Source: Candidatus Pelagibacter sp.
Lineage (GTDB): Bacteria > Pseudomonadota > Alphaproteobacteria > Pelagibacterales > Pelagibacteraceae
Reading direction: 5' to 3'
DNA: 56,519 nucleotides
Assembly: GCA_028099475.1 (NCBI GenBank)
Contig: JAOHHF010000004.1
Location: forward strand, 1 to 56,519
How positions within the stretch are numbered: position 1 is the first letter of the stretch; every line of letters starts with the position of its first letter. Under the pieces are notes generated by a model. It was not told where the DNA came from. It searched no databases and saw nothing but the letters and a program-made list of their open reading frames with translations. A program made the position numbers and the translations under genes. Below, in pieces: positions 18,558 through 27,281 of this stretch.

Positions 18558-20053
18558 TTTTTTTTCTTAAATGTTTTATAAATTTGCCATCCAACAATAA
18601 GAATAGTTGTTACTAATATACATGCTGTAAGAGTTCTATCCCATAAAAAAGTCCAAGAACCATCACTTAATAACAAAGATCTTCTTAAGTTTTCTTCCAT
18701 TAATCCTCCAAGTACAAAAGCCAAAATAAGTGGTGGCATTGGAAAATCATATAAACGCATAAAAGTTGCAACTACAGCAATTCCAATCATTAAATAAATA
18801 TCAAAATTGTTAAATGACATTACATAAATTCCTGTAATTGAGAAAAATAAAATAAGTGGAATTAAATAGTTTTTTGGTACCGCTAAGATTCTAGCGATAT
18901 AAGGAATTAAAGGTAGATTAAGAATAAGCAATATTACCATTCCAATATACATAGACATAATAACTGACCAAAATATTTCAGGGTTAGTCATGTAAAGTCT
19001 TGGACCAGGCTGAATACCAAAACCTAAAAGAGCGCCTAACATTACCGCAGTAGTACCACTTCCAGGAATTCCTAAAGTTAATAATGGAACAAAAGCTCCA
19101 GAACAAGCTGCATTATTTGCAGTTTCAGGGGCGGTTAATCCATGAACACTACCTTTTCCAAATTTTTCTTTCTCCTCATCTTTAACAAAGTTTCTTTCCA
19201 TTCCGTAAGCAAGAAATGAAGCGATAGTAGCGCCTGCTCCTGGTAAAACTCCAATTATAAATCCAATAATAGATGTTCGAGGAATAGTTTTTAACATTTT
19301 TGCTCTTTCCTCTTTATTAATTCTAATTGAACCAAGTTCAGTTAAGGATACTTGTTTTGCTGCTGCTGTTGGATCATTACGTTTTAAAATAATAGTTAAA
19401 GCCTCACTCATTGCAAAAGTTGCCATTACAACAAGAACAAAGCTTATCCCATCAGTTAAGTTCATATTGTTAAATGTAAATCTTGTAATGTCAGATAAAC
19501 TATCTTGACCAACAGAAGCCAACATTAAACCAAGTATAACCATCATCATTGCTTTAATAAATTGACCTTTAGATGAAAAAGCAGCAATTGCTGTTAAACC
19601 TAAAATCATTAGTGCAAAATAATCTGGTGATCTAAACGATAAACTTACTTTTGATAAACTTGGTGCTAGAAATAATAAATAAATTGCAGCAAGTGTTCCA
19701 CCTGCAAAAGAACTCCAAGCAGCAATAGCTAAAGCTTTGCCGGCTTTACCTTGTTGTGCCATTGGGTAACCATCAAATGAAGTCGCAACAGTTCCAGGAA
19801 CACCAGGTGCATTTAATAATATAGAAGAAGTAGATCCACCAAATACAGCTCCATAATAAACACCAGCCATTAAAATTAAACCAGTAGCTGGATCGAATCC
19901 ATATGTAATTGGTATCATTAAGGCGATTGCTGTCATTGGTCCAAGACCAGGAAGCATTCCAATGATCGTTCCAAAAAAACAACCAATCATTACCATGAAT
20001 ATATTTTGAAAAGTAAGGGCAGTTGTTAAACCAATTAAAATTCCTTCAATCAC
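18554..20053 (-). CDS. tctA: Tripartite tricarboxylate transporter, large permease TctA
   Basis: Membrane protein of 499 aa with about twelve hydrophobic segments, the usual TctA size. Its N-terminal GTIIGMLPGLGPMTAIALMIP and the mid-protein GVLPGAGATIASFLAYGMER are the two TctA glycine-proline signatures. It moves the substrate released by TctC using a sodium or proton gradient. It is the last gene of tctC-tctB-tctA on the minus strand and overlaps tctB by 4 nt (ATGA type). The substrate class is carboxylate, such as citrate, tricarballylate or aromatic acids; which one is unknown. Confidence 0.95.
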   Translation of the reverse strand: MIEGILIGLTTALTFQNIFMVMIGCFFGTIIGMLPGLGPMTAIALMIPITYGFDPATGLILMAGVYYGAVFGGSTSSILLNAPGVPGTVATSFDGYPMAQQGKAGKALAIAAWSSFAGGTLAAIYLLFLAPSLSKVSLSFRSPDYFALMILGLTAIAAFSSKGQFIKAMMMVILGLMLASVGQDSLSDITRFTFNNMNLTDGISFVLVVMATFAMSEALTIILKRNDPTAAAKQVSLTELGSIRINKEERAKMLKTIPRTSIIGFIIGVLPGAGATIASFLAYGMERNFVKDEEKEKFGKGSVHGLTAPETANNAACSGAFVPLLTLGIPGSGTTAVMLGALLGFGIQPGPRLYMTNPEIFWSVIMSMYIGMVILLILNLPLIPYIARILAVPKNYLIPLILFFSITGIYVMSFNNFDIYLMIGIAVVATFMRLYDFPMPPLILAFVLGGLMEENLRRSLLLSDGSWTFLWDRTLTACILVTTILIVGWQIYKTFKKKN

Positions 20054-20520
20054 CCCATCACTCCAATTAACTTTAAAAATGGATCTCTTAAATAAATATC
20101 AAGAACGCCATGTAGCAAGTACATAAATGCTGCAACAAAAGGAAAAGATAGCATAAACATTAATAACCATCTTCTCTCACCTAAAAAATAATAAGATCCG
20201 ATTAAAAAGAAAGAAGTCGTTAAAAAATAACCAACTTTTAAGATGGTTGCTCCATATATAATTGCAATTAAAACTAAGATTCCTGTTTTCTTATATTCTA
20301 AAGTTTTATGCTCTACTTTAATTGTGTTTGGATCTGGTAAAATTAATTTTAATCCTGAAAAAAATAATCCAGCATAACCTAGGTAAATTGGAAATGTTCT
20401 GGCATTAAAAGGTGCATTTTCATCAAATGCAAAAACTTGAATTTGGTAAGCGGTATATAAATAAAATACTGAAAAAATAAAAAAGAGCAGTGATATAATT
20501 TTAGTAGTATTTATATTCAC
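20050..20520 (-). CDS. tctB: Tripartite tricarboxylate transporter, small permease TctB
   Basis: Membrane protein of 156 aa with four hydrophobic segments, the size and topology of TctB. The FNARTFPIYLGYAGLFFSGLKLI stretch is the conserved N-terminal portion (Phe/Pro at the first periplasmic loop). It pairs with TctA. Its start is 28 nt after the tctC stop and its stop overlaps the tctA start by 4 nt, so the two permease genes are coupled. Confidence 0.9.
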   Translation of the reverse strand: MNINTTKIISLLFFIFSVFYLYTAYQIQVFAFDENAPFNARTFPIYLGYAGLFFSGLKLILPDPNTIKVEHKTLEYKKTGILVLIAIIYGATILKVGYFLTTSFFLIGSYYFLGERRWLLMFMLSFPFVAAFMYLLHGVLDIYLRDPFLKLIGVMG

Positions 20521-20548
20521 TGCTCTAATTTTTAAATAACCCTAAAGA

Positions 20549-21529
20549 TTATATAACTCCTAGTTTTTTCATAAGAGCTGTCATTTCTTTAGTTTGTGTT
20601 TTTAAAAACTTAACAAACTTTTTGTCTGGATTATAAATATTAACCCAAGCGTTTCTTGCTCTTACTTCTTCCCATTCAGGAGTTTTTTGTACATCGCCTA
20701 ACATTTTAGCAATAGCTTTTTTATCTTTATTGCTCATGCCTGGAGGGCCAAAAAATCCTCTCCAGTTAACGAATTGCACATCATATCCTTGCTCTTTAAG
20801 TGTTGGTGCATCTGGTGCATCAGCAACTCTATCAGGTGCAGTGATACCAATAATTCTTACTTGGTCTCTTGCGCCCATAAGTTCACCTAAACCTGTAGAA
20901 ATAATTTGAGTTTCTCCAGATAAAAGTCCAGCTAATGCTTTTCCACCAGCATCATAAGGAATGTAAGCTACATCATTTGGATTTGCTCCAGCAGCTTGAA
21001 ACGCTAAAGCACCAATTAAATGGTCCATACTTCCTCTTACTGATCCACCTGCCATTTTGATTGAACTAGGGTTTGCTTTATATGCGTCAACCACATCTTT
21101 AAAGTTTTTGTAAGGTGAGTTTTTTGCAACAGCAATTGCACCATAATCACCAATTACACCAGCGATTGGCACAACATCTTTGTAAGATAAAGTACCACTT
21201 CCACTTACGTAACCTTTGTGTCTAGTGATTGATCTTAAAACTAATGGTGTAGATTGAACTAAAACTGTATTAGCAGGTTTAGTATTAATCATGAAAGCTA
21301 ATGCTTTACCACCACCACCACCTGACATATTTTCAAATGATGCACTTTGTAAAAATCCAGCTTTTGTTAAAGCCTCTCCAGTACCTCTAGCAGTTCCATC
21401 CCAACCACCACCAGCACCACCACCAATTACGAAGTGAATTTTATCAATCGCAATTGAACTAGTAGTTGTTGCTGAGAATAATAGGATTGCTGAAAAAAAT
21501 ACTGAAACTATTCTTTTTAAGTTTTTCAT
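20549..21529 (-). CDS. tctC: Tripartite tricarboxylate transporter substrate-binding protein TctC
   Basis: Periplasmic solute receptor of 326 aa. A signal peptide is evident (MKNLKRIVSVFFSAILLFSA, cleavage near SSIA). After it comes IHFVIGGGAGGGWDGTARG, which replaces the PxxPGGxxD pocket of the Bordetella-type receptors and is rich in glycine. The C-terminal NWRGFFGPPGMSNKD is the TctC/Bug family landmark. It is first in the operon, so it is probably made in excess over the permeases. The palindrome at 21602-21620 lies in the upstream region shared with the AbrB-type gene. Confidence 0.93.
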   Translation of the reverse strand: MKNLKRIVSVFFSAILLFSATTTSSIAIDKIHFVIGGGAGGGWDGTARGTGEALTKAGFLQSASFENMSGGGGGKALAFMINTKPANTVLVQSTPLVLRSITRHKGYVSGSGTLSYKDVVPIAGVIGDYGAIAVAKNSPYKNFKDVVDAYKANPSSIKMAGGSVRGSMDHLIGALAFQAAGANPNDVAYIPYDAGGKALAGLLSGETQIISTGLGELMGARDQVRIIGITAPDRVADAPDAPTLKEQGYDVQFVNWRGFFGPPGMSNKDKKAIAKMLGDVQKTPEWEEVRARNAWVNIYNPDKKFVKFLKTQTKEMTALMKKLGVI

Positions 21530-21601
21530 TGTTTTTCCCTCTCTAATTAAAAAAACACAGTAGATTACAATGTAAAAGTTAATTCAACTTATAATATTAT
21601 G

Positions 21602-21620
21602 AATCAACCTATGGTTGATT
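21602..21620. promoter_or_regulatory. 19-bp perfect palindrome between tctC and abrB-like gene, candidate operator
   Basis: AATCAACC-TAT-GGTTGATT, perfect 8-base arms around a 3-base centre, sits in the 194-nt divergent intergenic region, 73 nt upstream of tctC and about 100 nt upstream of the AbrB-type gene. The form is that of a dimeric regulator site (GntR or LacI-like). No regulator gene is adjacent, so the binding protein is unknown. The rest of the region (21530-21723) is AT-rich with nothing else I can name. Confidence 0.55.
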
Positions 21621-21744
21621 ATAATTATTGGAATAAAACTTAGTATTCATTACTAATAAATTGCAATTAAAAAATTAAAGTTCACTTTTTTAGTTAATTT
21701 CTTTTCTGTTATTTTTTTTCAAAGTGATGGTAGAAGAATTGTTT

Positions 21745-22821
21745 ATGAATGAGTCTAAAGTTACTTTTTATTACTCAAGCTTTAAACAAGTTTTCTCTAA
21801 AAAGTTTATTTCATTAATCTTAATTTCGATCCCAAGCGCAGTTGTTGCTGAATATTTTAATATTCCTTTAGCTTGGATGTTGGGTCCAATGATTGTGACA
21901 TCTATTGCTGCATTAGCTGGATTAAAAGTTGTAATGCCTAAAATAGCTTTAAGTTCAATTTTAATTATCCTTGGACTACATATCGGTAACTATATTGATC
22001 AAAACTTGTTTAACCAGATGATTAATTGGATTTGGACATCATTAATAATGCTTATCTATATAATTGTCTGTATCTTGATTGTTTCAAAATATCTTCAAAA
22101 ATTTTCAGGTTATGGTGAGAAAGCTTCTATATTTTCTGCAGCACCAGGTGCTTTAGGTCCATTAATGATTTTAGCAGAAAATGAAAAGACTGATTTATCT
22201 CAAGTAGCAACTTCACATTTAATAAGATTAATTATCATCATAACTGTCATTCCATTTATTATTGTCAATAATACTAGTGCGGAAGCATTGCTATTAGATA
22301 ACTTTGATTACATGGGTCAAAATCATCTGAATCTAATTTTACTTATCATTGCATCTTTATTTTTTATTTTTGTTTTCGATAAAATTAAAGTTCCAGCAGC
22401 TTTATTATCAGGAACACTATTTGCTAGTGGATTATTACAAATTACTGATATTGCTTCATATAAATTACCCGATGCATCAATTAATTTTTGCCTTTTAATT
22501 CTTGGTGCTTCTGTTGGATGCAGATTTGTGGAAAAAACAGTTAAAGAGATAGCTAATAATTCTCTTTACAGCATTGTTGCCACAACTATATTGGTATTAT
22601 TAGGTTTAATCGCAGCATTTGTTTCAACATTCTTTGTTGATACAAATATTTTAACCTTGATATTATCTTTCAGTCCTGGTGGAATTTATGAAGTAGCAGT
22701 TATAGCAATTGCTTTTGATTTGGATCCAGACTTTGTAGCATTTCATCATATAATAAGATTACTTTTTATACTTTTCACTGTTCCTATATTTTTAAGAATA
22801 TTAGAAAAAATTAAAAAATAA
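21745..22821 (+). CDS. AbrB-family (putative ammonia monooxygenase type) membrane protein
   Basis: I prefer the ATG at 21745 (MNESKVTFYYSS); GTG at 21724 and ATG at 21727 also lie in frame. The product is about 358 aa with roughly ten hydrophobic segments in two similar halves, each with the family pattern: PLAWMLGPMIVTSI near residue 42 and SFSPGGIYEVAVIA near residue 310, plus FSAAPGALGPLMILA. This is the Pfam AbrB family of integral membrane proteins, unrelated in fold to the Bacillus AbrB regulator. Members often lie beside tct genes, as here, and may be a linked carboxylate permease or sensor. Function is unproven. Confidence 0.82.
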   Translation: MNESKVTFYYSSFKQVFSKKFISLILISIPSAVVAEYFNIPLAWMLGPMIVTSIAALAGLKVVMPKIALSSILIILGLHIGNYIDQNLFNQMINWIWTSLIMLIYIIVCILIVSKYLQKFSGYGEKASIFSAAPGALGPLMILAENEKTDLSQVATSHLIRLIIIITVIPFIIVNNTSAEALLLDNFDYMGQNHLNLILLIIASLFFIFVFDKIKVPAALLSGTLFASGLLQITDIASYKLPDASINFCLLILGASVGCRFVEKTVKEIANNSLYSIVATTILVLLGLIAAFVSTFFVDTNILTLILSFSPGGIYEVAVIAIAFDLDPDFVAFHHIIRLLFILFTVPIFLRILEKIKK

Positions 22822-23752
22822 TTTCAGTCAATCTTTTAAAAACTTTTTCTGGAGATAATTTTGATAATTCAGGTGCTTGTATTGCTTTAAAGTTTTTCCT
22901 TTCAATACTAACTTTAAAAGGAGTTGTGTGAGATCCGAATAAAGCAATTCCTTTTGATCCTAAATGAGCCGTCATGTGCGCGGGACCCGTATCATTAGCA
23001 ACAACAAATAAACTGTCCTTAATTAATGCTGCTAATTGAGAAATATCTAAAGCTTTACCATTGTCTAAAACACAAAGTGCATTAATAGTTGACGCTTCTT
23101 TAATTTCGCCTGGTCCAGGCGCAATAACTACTTTAAATTTATTTTCTAATTTTTCATTAACCATATTAATTAATTCATTATAATAAGGCCATTTCTTAGA
23201 TGTTAAATGGGGTGAGCAAAAAGGAAAAAGAATAATATATTTTTCTAATTGATAGTAATTTTTTATTTGAGATATATCTGATGGGCTCCATGAAAAATCA
23301 GGGCTTAAAGTATGATTAGTATTAATCCCAGAACTTTTTAATTGATGATTAAATCTAGATAGCACTGAGTCTTTATTAAAATTATCTTTTGTAGTTCCTT
23401 CAGGTAATGTGGTTTCGGTAGATGACCAGATGTCTTTTGATGCATTTGGAAATAGAATTCTTTTATAAAAAGTTGTTCTGCTTGAGTTTTGTAGATCATA
23501 AACTTTTAAAAAGTTATATTTTTTAATATTTTTCATTAAGGAATATAAATAAATTAGGTTTAATCTTGATAATCGCTTATCCAAAATAACATTAGAAATA
23601 TGGGGATTTTTTTTAAATAAATCGAAATACGGTTTTGTAGTTAATAAGTGAATTTGATCACCTTTATGGCTTTCAGAAATATCTTGAATTGCACCACAGG
23701 CTTGGGCTATATCCCCTAAGGAACCATGTTTAATGATTAAAATATTAGACAT
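22811..23752 (-). CDS. Glycosyltransferase family 9 (heptosyltransferase-like)
   Basis: Protein of 313 aa. The N-terminal ILIIKHGSLGDIAQACGAI matches the GT9 start (donor-binding glycine turn with Asp as general base), and VVANDTGPAHMTAHLGSKGIALFGSHTT near residue 245 is the family signature for ADP-heptose binding. It likely adds a heptose to the lipopolysaccharide inner core at the cytoplasmic face. Its final 11 nt overlap the convergent AbrB-type gene. It diverges from the DUF6165 gene with 32 nt between starts, and the DUF6165 family often occurs near envelope sugar genes. Confidence 0.9.
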   Translation of the reverse strand: MSNILIIKHGSLGDIAQACGAIQDISESHKGDQIHLLTTKPYFDLFKKNPHISNVILDKRLSRLNLIYLYSLMKNIKKYNFLKVYDLQNSSRTTFYKRILFPNASKDIWSSTETTLPEGTTKDNFNKDSVLSRFNHQLKSSGINTNHTLSPDFSWSPSDISQIKNYYQLEKYIILFPFCSPHLTSKKWPYYNELINMVNEKLENKFKVVIAPGPGEIKEASTINALCVLDNGKALDISQLAALIKDSLFVVANDTGPAHMTAHLGSKGIALFGSHTTPFKVSIERKNFKAIQAPELSKLSPEKVFKRLTEIIF

Positions 23753-23784
23753 ATTTATAACAACTTAGCATAGTATAAAATTTT

Positions 23785-24174
23785 ATGAATAAAATTATAG
23801 TTGAAGTCTCAATAGGTGAATTATTAGATAAAATTTCTATACTAGAAATTAAACAAGAAAAAATTAAAGATCCTGAAAAATTAAAATTCATATCAGACGA
23901 ACATGCTGTTTTAAAAGATCAATTAAACAAAAATGTAAAATCAAATGATGAAATTGAAAAACTATTTCAATCTCTTAAAGAAATTAACGCTAAACTCTGG
24001 GTTATTGAAGATGATAAAAGATTATGTGAAAAAGAAAAAGATTTTACAGAAAAATTTATTAAACTTTCAAGAGATGTTCATTTTCTAAATGATGATAGAG
24101 CTAAAATAAAGTTAGAGATAAACAATATTACCGGTTCAAAAATTAAAGAAATTAAAGAATACACTAACTACTAA
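23785..24174 (+). CDS. DUF6165 family protein
   Basis: Protein of 129 aa, almost entirely helical and charged (many Lys and Glu), with no membrane segment. The N-terminal MNKIIVEVSIGELLDKISILEIK is the DUF6165 signature, followed by a second repeat-like ELxxINxxLWxIEDxxR (SLKEINAKLWVIEDDKR). The family has no proven function but is usually found among lipopolysaccharide and glycosyltransferase genes. That agrees with the divergent GT9 gene next door. It overlaps the convergent PhyH gene by 11 nt. Confidence 0.8.
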   Translation: MNKIIVEVSIGELLDKISILEIKQEKIKDPEKLKFISDEHAVLKDQLNKNVKSNDEIEKLFQSLKEINAKLWVIEDDKRLCEKEKDFTEKFIKLSRDVHFLNDDRAKIKLEINNITGSKIKEIKEYTNY

Positions 24175-24952
24175 AAATTTTAGGAAACCAATCCTCACGC
24201 ATAACATCACCAGATTTTAAATTTATTCCGTCAAAAGGAGGTGAAGTAGGTCCGCCTCTATCAATATATCTAACATCACTCCCCATAAATCTCATAGAAA
24301 ATGCCCTTCGTGAATTTAATGTTTTATTGCCAGTAGAACCATGAACTGTCTTAAAATTAAATAATAATGCGTCTCCTAAATTTAACTCAGGGATTAAAAT
24401 ATCATGATCGATATTATCTATTTTAGGCATATCCATAAAGTGACTATTATCTTTATACCACGATTGATCATTAGACCATTTTGTAGGTCGAATTAACTTG
24501 GGCCATTTGTGTGAACCTAATATTAATTGGAGATTATTTTCTTTATTAACTTCATCTAACGGTATCCAAAAACTTCCTGTTTTATCACCATTGACACAAT
24601 AATAAGGCATATCTTGATGCCATGGTGTTTCTTTATTTGTTCCAGATTCTTTAACAAAAATATGATCATGAAAAATTTGAGTAGATTTAGAATTGGTTGC
24701 TTCAGCAACAATCTGTGCACCTGGCGAGTTAAATATGCAATCTTTAAATTCTTTTATTCTTTCCCAATTACAATAATCTTCAAAAAATCTACCTTGATTG
24801 TTATTTACATTTTCTCTTCCATGTCTACTTGGTTTGTCTAAAACTTTCTGAAATCCTGTTCTTAAGGGCTCTATCCAATCTTTAAAAACACCTTTAACAA
24901 TTATTGCTCCAAAATTTTGATAATCATCAATTTGTTTTTTTGATAGAAACAT
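24164..24952 (-). CDS. Phytanoyl-CoA dioxygenase (PhyH) family protein
   Basis: Protein of 262 aa, the Fe(II)/2-oxoglutarate oxygenase fold. The metal triad is visible: His112 and Asp114 in PWHQDMPYY and His204 in KTVHGSTGN. Arg215 or Arg216, ten residues further, would hold 2-oxoglutarate. Members hydroxylate lipids, amino acids, betaines or secondary metabolites. The substrate is not predictable. It lies 7 nt downstream of the amino-acid ABC permease genes in the same direction, so it may act on the imported compound; that is inference from position only. Confidence 0.85.
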   Translation of the reverse strand: MFLSKKQIDDYQNFGAIIVKGVFKDWIEPLRTGFQKVLDKPSRHGRENVNNNQGRFFEDYCNWERIKEFKDCIFNSPGAQIVAEATNSKSTQIFHDHIFVKESGTNKETPWHQDMPYYCVNGDKTGSFWIPLDEVNKENNLQLILGSHKWPKLIRPTKWSNDQSWYKDNSHFMDMPKIDNIDHDILIPELNLGDALLFNFKTVHGSTGNKTLNSRRAFSMRFMGSDVRYIDRGGPTSPPFDGINLKSGDVMREDWFPKIFSS

Positions 24953-24959
24953 TTTACTT

Positions 24960-25634
24960 TTATTGAAAGCTATATTTTTTTTCTAAATATTTAATCAAAT
25001 TATGAATTAAAAAAGTCATAAATAAGTAAATTCCACCTGCAACTATAAATACTTCAATTGGTTTAAAAGTTGTCGAAATTATATATTTTGCAACACCTGT
25101 TAAATCCATCAAGGTAACTGTACTTGCTAATGATGTTCCTTTCATCATCAAGATTATTTCATTTCCATATGCGGGTAATGATTGTCTGATTGCAATTGGT
25201 ATTTGAATTTTATAAAAAATTATTCTATTTGATATCCCTAAACTTTTTCCAGCTTCAATCATGCCTGGCTTAATTGTCTGAAATGCTGATCTTAAAATCT
25301 CAGATGTATAAGCACCCGTATTTAAAGCAAAAGCTATGATTGCACACCAATATGGTTCTTTTAAAATAACCCACAAAAAAGTTGATCGCAAATATTCAAT
25401 CTGACCTAATCCAAAATAAATAATAAAAATTTGAACTAGTAGTGGTGTTCCTCTAAATACATATGAGTATCCATATGCGAATTGATTAATAAAAATATTC
25501 TTATTCATTCTTAAAATTGCAAAAAATAAACCCAGAAACATTCCAATTATCAAAGAAACAGAAAGAAGTTTTAATGTGATTACACTTGCACTTAGCAACT
25601 TTGGAAAACTAGTAATCATTAAATCAAAATCCAT
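24960..25634 (-). CDS. Polar amino acid ABC transporter permease (HisM/OccM type)
   Basis: Inner-membrane permease of 224 aa with five hydrophobic segments. The EAA loop that docks the ATPase is EAGKSLGISNRIIFYKIQIPIAIRQ near residue 140, with the Gly of the family. It pairs with the upstream permease gene, whose stop shares one base region with this start (25634), the usual coupling of HisQ- and HisM-type genes. GAYTSEILRSAFQTIKPGM is the polar amino acid family pattern. Confidence 0.9.
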   Translation of the reverse strand: MDFDLMITSFPKLLSASVITLKLLSVSLIIGMFLGLFFAILRMNKNIFINQFAYGYSYVFRGTPLLVQIFIIYFGLGQIEYLRSTFLWVILKEPYWCAIIAFALNTGAYTSEILRSAFQTIKPGMIEAGKSLGISNRIIFYKIQIPIAIRQSLPAYGNEIILMMKGTSLASTVTLMDLTGVAKYIISTTFKPIEVFIVAGGIYLFMTFLIHNLIKYLEKKYSFQ

Positions 25635-26326
25635 TAATACCCCCTACTATATTTTACTTCTAATCTATTGATTAGTTTCATGCTTAAATAAGTTAACAAT
25701 AAATATAAAACAGCAGCGAATGAGTAAAAGAATAGTGGATCCCTAGTAGATCCTGCTGCAATATATGATTGTCTCATAATCTCAACTAAACCAGTAACTG
25801 AAATTAAAGATGTATCTTTTAAAGTAATCTGCCAAACATTACTTAAGTTTGGAATGGCTAGTCTTAACATTTGAGGTAATATTATTTTATAAAATTGAGC
25901 AAACTTACTAACACCTAATACTTTAGCAGCTTCAAACTGACCTTTGTCTATTGATTGAATTGCTCCTCTAAATACTTCAGTTGAATAAGCACCTGATATA
26001 ATACCAATTGCCATTGAGCCTGTAATAAATGCATTAATTTCAATATATTCGAAGTATCCAAAGATTGATGCCACATACATGATTGCACCACTACCCCCAA
26101 AAAAGAAAAGGTAAATTACTAAAAGTTCAGGAACACCACGAATAACTGTTGTATAAAAATTTCCAATTAGATTTAGTGATTTGTATTTAGATAGTTTTAG
26201 TGGTGTAAATATAAGTGCAAAAAAAAATCCAACAAACATTGCTGTAACAGAGACAGCTATTGTCATTAGGGTCGCATAAAATAATTCGTCACCCCAACCT
26301 GTTTTGCCAAATGCGAGAAGTTCCAT
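25634..26326 (-). CDS. Polar amino acid ABC transporter permease (HisQ/OccQ type)
   Basis: Permease of 230 aa with five hydrophobic segments and the EAA loop EAAKVLGVSKFAQFYKIILPQMLRLAIP near residue 155. GAYSTEVFRGAIQSIDKGQFEAAK is typical of the histidine/lysine/arginine/octopine family. It follows the binding-protein gene by 44 nt, with a strong hairpin in that gap, and is coupled to the second permease. The cognate ATP-binding subunit is not in the cluster. Confidence 0.9.
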   Translation of the reverse strand: MELLAFGKTGWGDELFYATLMTIAVSVTAMFVGFFFALIFTPLKLSKYKSLNLIGNFYTTVIRGVPELLVIYLFFFGGSGAIMYVASIFGYFEYIEINAFITGSMAIGIISGAYSTEVFRGAIQSIDKGQFEAAKVLGVSKFAQFYKIILPQMLRLAIPNLSNVWQITLKDTSLISVTGLVEIMRQSYIAAGSTRDPLFFYSFAAVLYLLLTYLSMKLINRLEVKYSRGY

Positions 26327-26332
26327 ATAGAC

Positions 26333-26357
26333 TGGCGACTATATATTATAGTCGCCA
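26333..26357 (-). other. Intergenic mRNA hairpin between binding-protein and permease genes
   Basis: Perfect 11-bp stem TGGCGACTATA (26333-26343) / TATAGTCGCCA (26347-26357) around a 3-nt loop, lying wholly between the binding-protein stop and the permease start. It is not followed by a T-run on the minus strand, so it looks less like a full terminator and more like the 3'-protective or attenuating hairpin seen after many binding-protein genes, which gives more receptor than permease. Confidence 0.6.
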
Positions 26358-26370
26358 AATCTGAAATTAA

Positions 26371-27222
26371 TTACATAGAAGCGTCGAAACCGAAGTGCTT
26401 AATAGCAAGTCTGCTAATAATTCCTTGTTTTCTAGCTTTATTAATTGCTTTGTTGAAGTCTTTTAGAAGTTTAGCGTCTCTTTTTCCAATCGCATCATCT
26501 CCACCTTGTCTAATACCAACACCAACACCGTTACCAAATGCACCGCCTGAAAAAGTTGGTCCGACTAAAACAACTGGTTTGCCTGATTTGTCAGCATAGT
26601 CTGTAAATGCAACTGCTGCAGCTAAAGCAACATCACATCTTCCAGATGTTAGGTCTAAGTTTACTTCATCTTGAGTTTTGTAAGTTCTAACATTTACACT
26701 CCCAACATCACCAGACTCTAAAAAGTTTTGGTGAATTGTTCCTGTTTGAGTACAAACAGTTTTTCCAGCAAGTGCACCAGTTAAAGTTTTAAGAGCTTTT
26801 TTAACAGCAGATCCACCTAGAGTTAAATTAACACCTTCTGGAGTATCAATTCCCTCTAAACTTGAACCTTTCATTACAGCAAGTGATGCTACTTCGTCAG
26901 CATACCCTTGGGAAAAAGTAATTGTTTTTTGTCTTTCAGCTGTAATTGACATTCCAGCCATGATCGCATCAAACTTTCTCATTAACAAAGCTGGAATCAT
27001 TCCATCCCAATCTTGTTCAACGATAGTACATTCACGCTTCATGATTGCGCAAAGTTCGTTTGCTAGTTCAACCTCAAAACCAATAAGAGCACCTGATGCA
27101 TCTTTAGAGTTCCATGGAGGATAAGCACCTTCAGTTCCAATTTTTATTTTATCAGCGTAAACATTTCCGATGATTAATAAAGAAGCAAGAACTGTTAAAA
27201 TAGTTTTTTTGAATATATTCAT
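26371..27222 (-). CDS. Polar amino acid ABC transporter substrate-binding protein
   Basis: Periplasmic receptor of 283 aa of the SBP_bac_3 family. It has a signal peptide (MNIFKKTILTVLASLLIIGN, cleavage after VYA). Then come IKIGTEGAYPPWN and GFEVELANELCAIM, the family signature, and later WDGMIPALLMRKFDAIMAGMSIT. An acidic/aromatic ligand site fits basic amino acids or octopine-like opines, but the ligand is inferred only. A good ribosome binding site (AAAGGAGAAAATA) precedes the start. It is first gene of a minus-strand set of receptor, two permeases and a PhyH oxygenase. Confidence 0.92.
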   Translation of the reverse strand: MNIFKKTILTVLASLLIIGNVYADKIKIGTEGAYPPWNSKDASGALIGFEVELANELCAIMKRECTIVEQDWDGMIPALLMRKFDAIMAGMSITAERQKTITFSQGYADEVASLAVMKGSSLEGIDTPEGVNLTLGGSAVKKALKTLTGALAGKTVCTQTGTIHQNFLESGDVGSVNVRTYKTQDEVNLDLTSGRCDVALAAAVAFTDYADKSGKPVVLVGPTFSGGAFGNGVGVGIRQGGDDAIGKRDAKLLKDFNKAINKARKQGIISRLAIKHFGFDASM

Positions 27223-27281
27223 TATTTTCTCCTTTAATTTGAAACAATTATTTCACAGATTTAATAATTTAAAAAGAAAAA

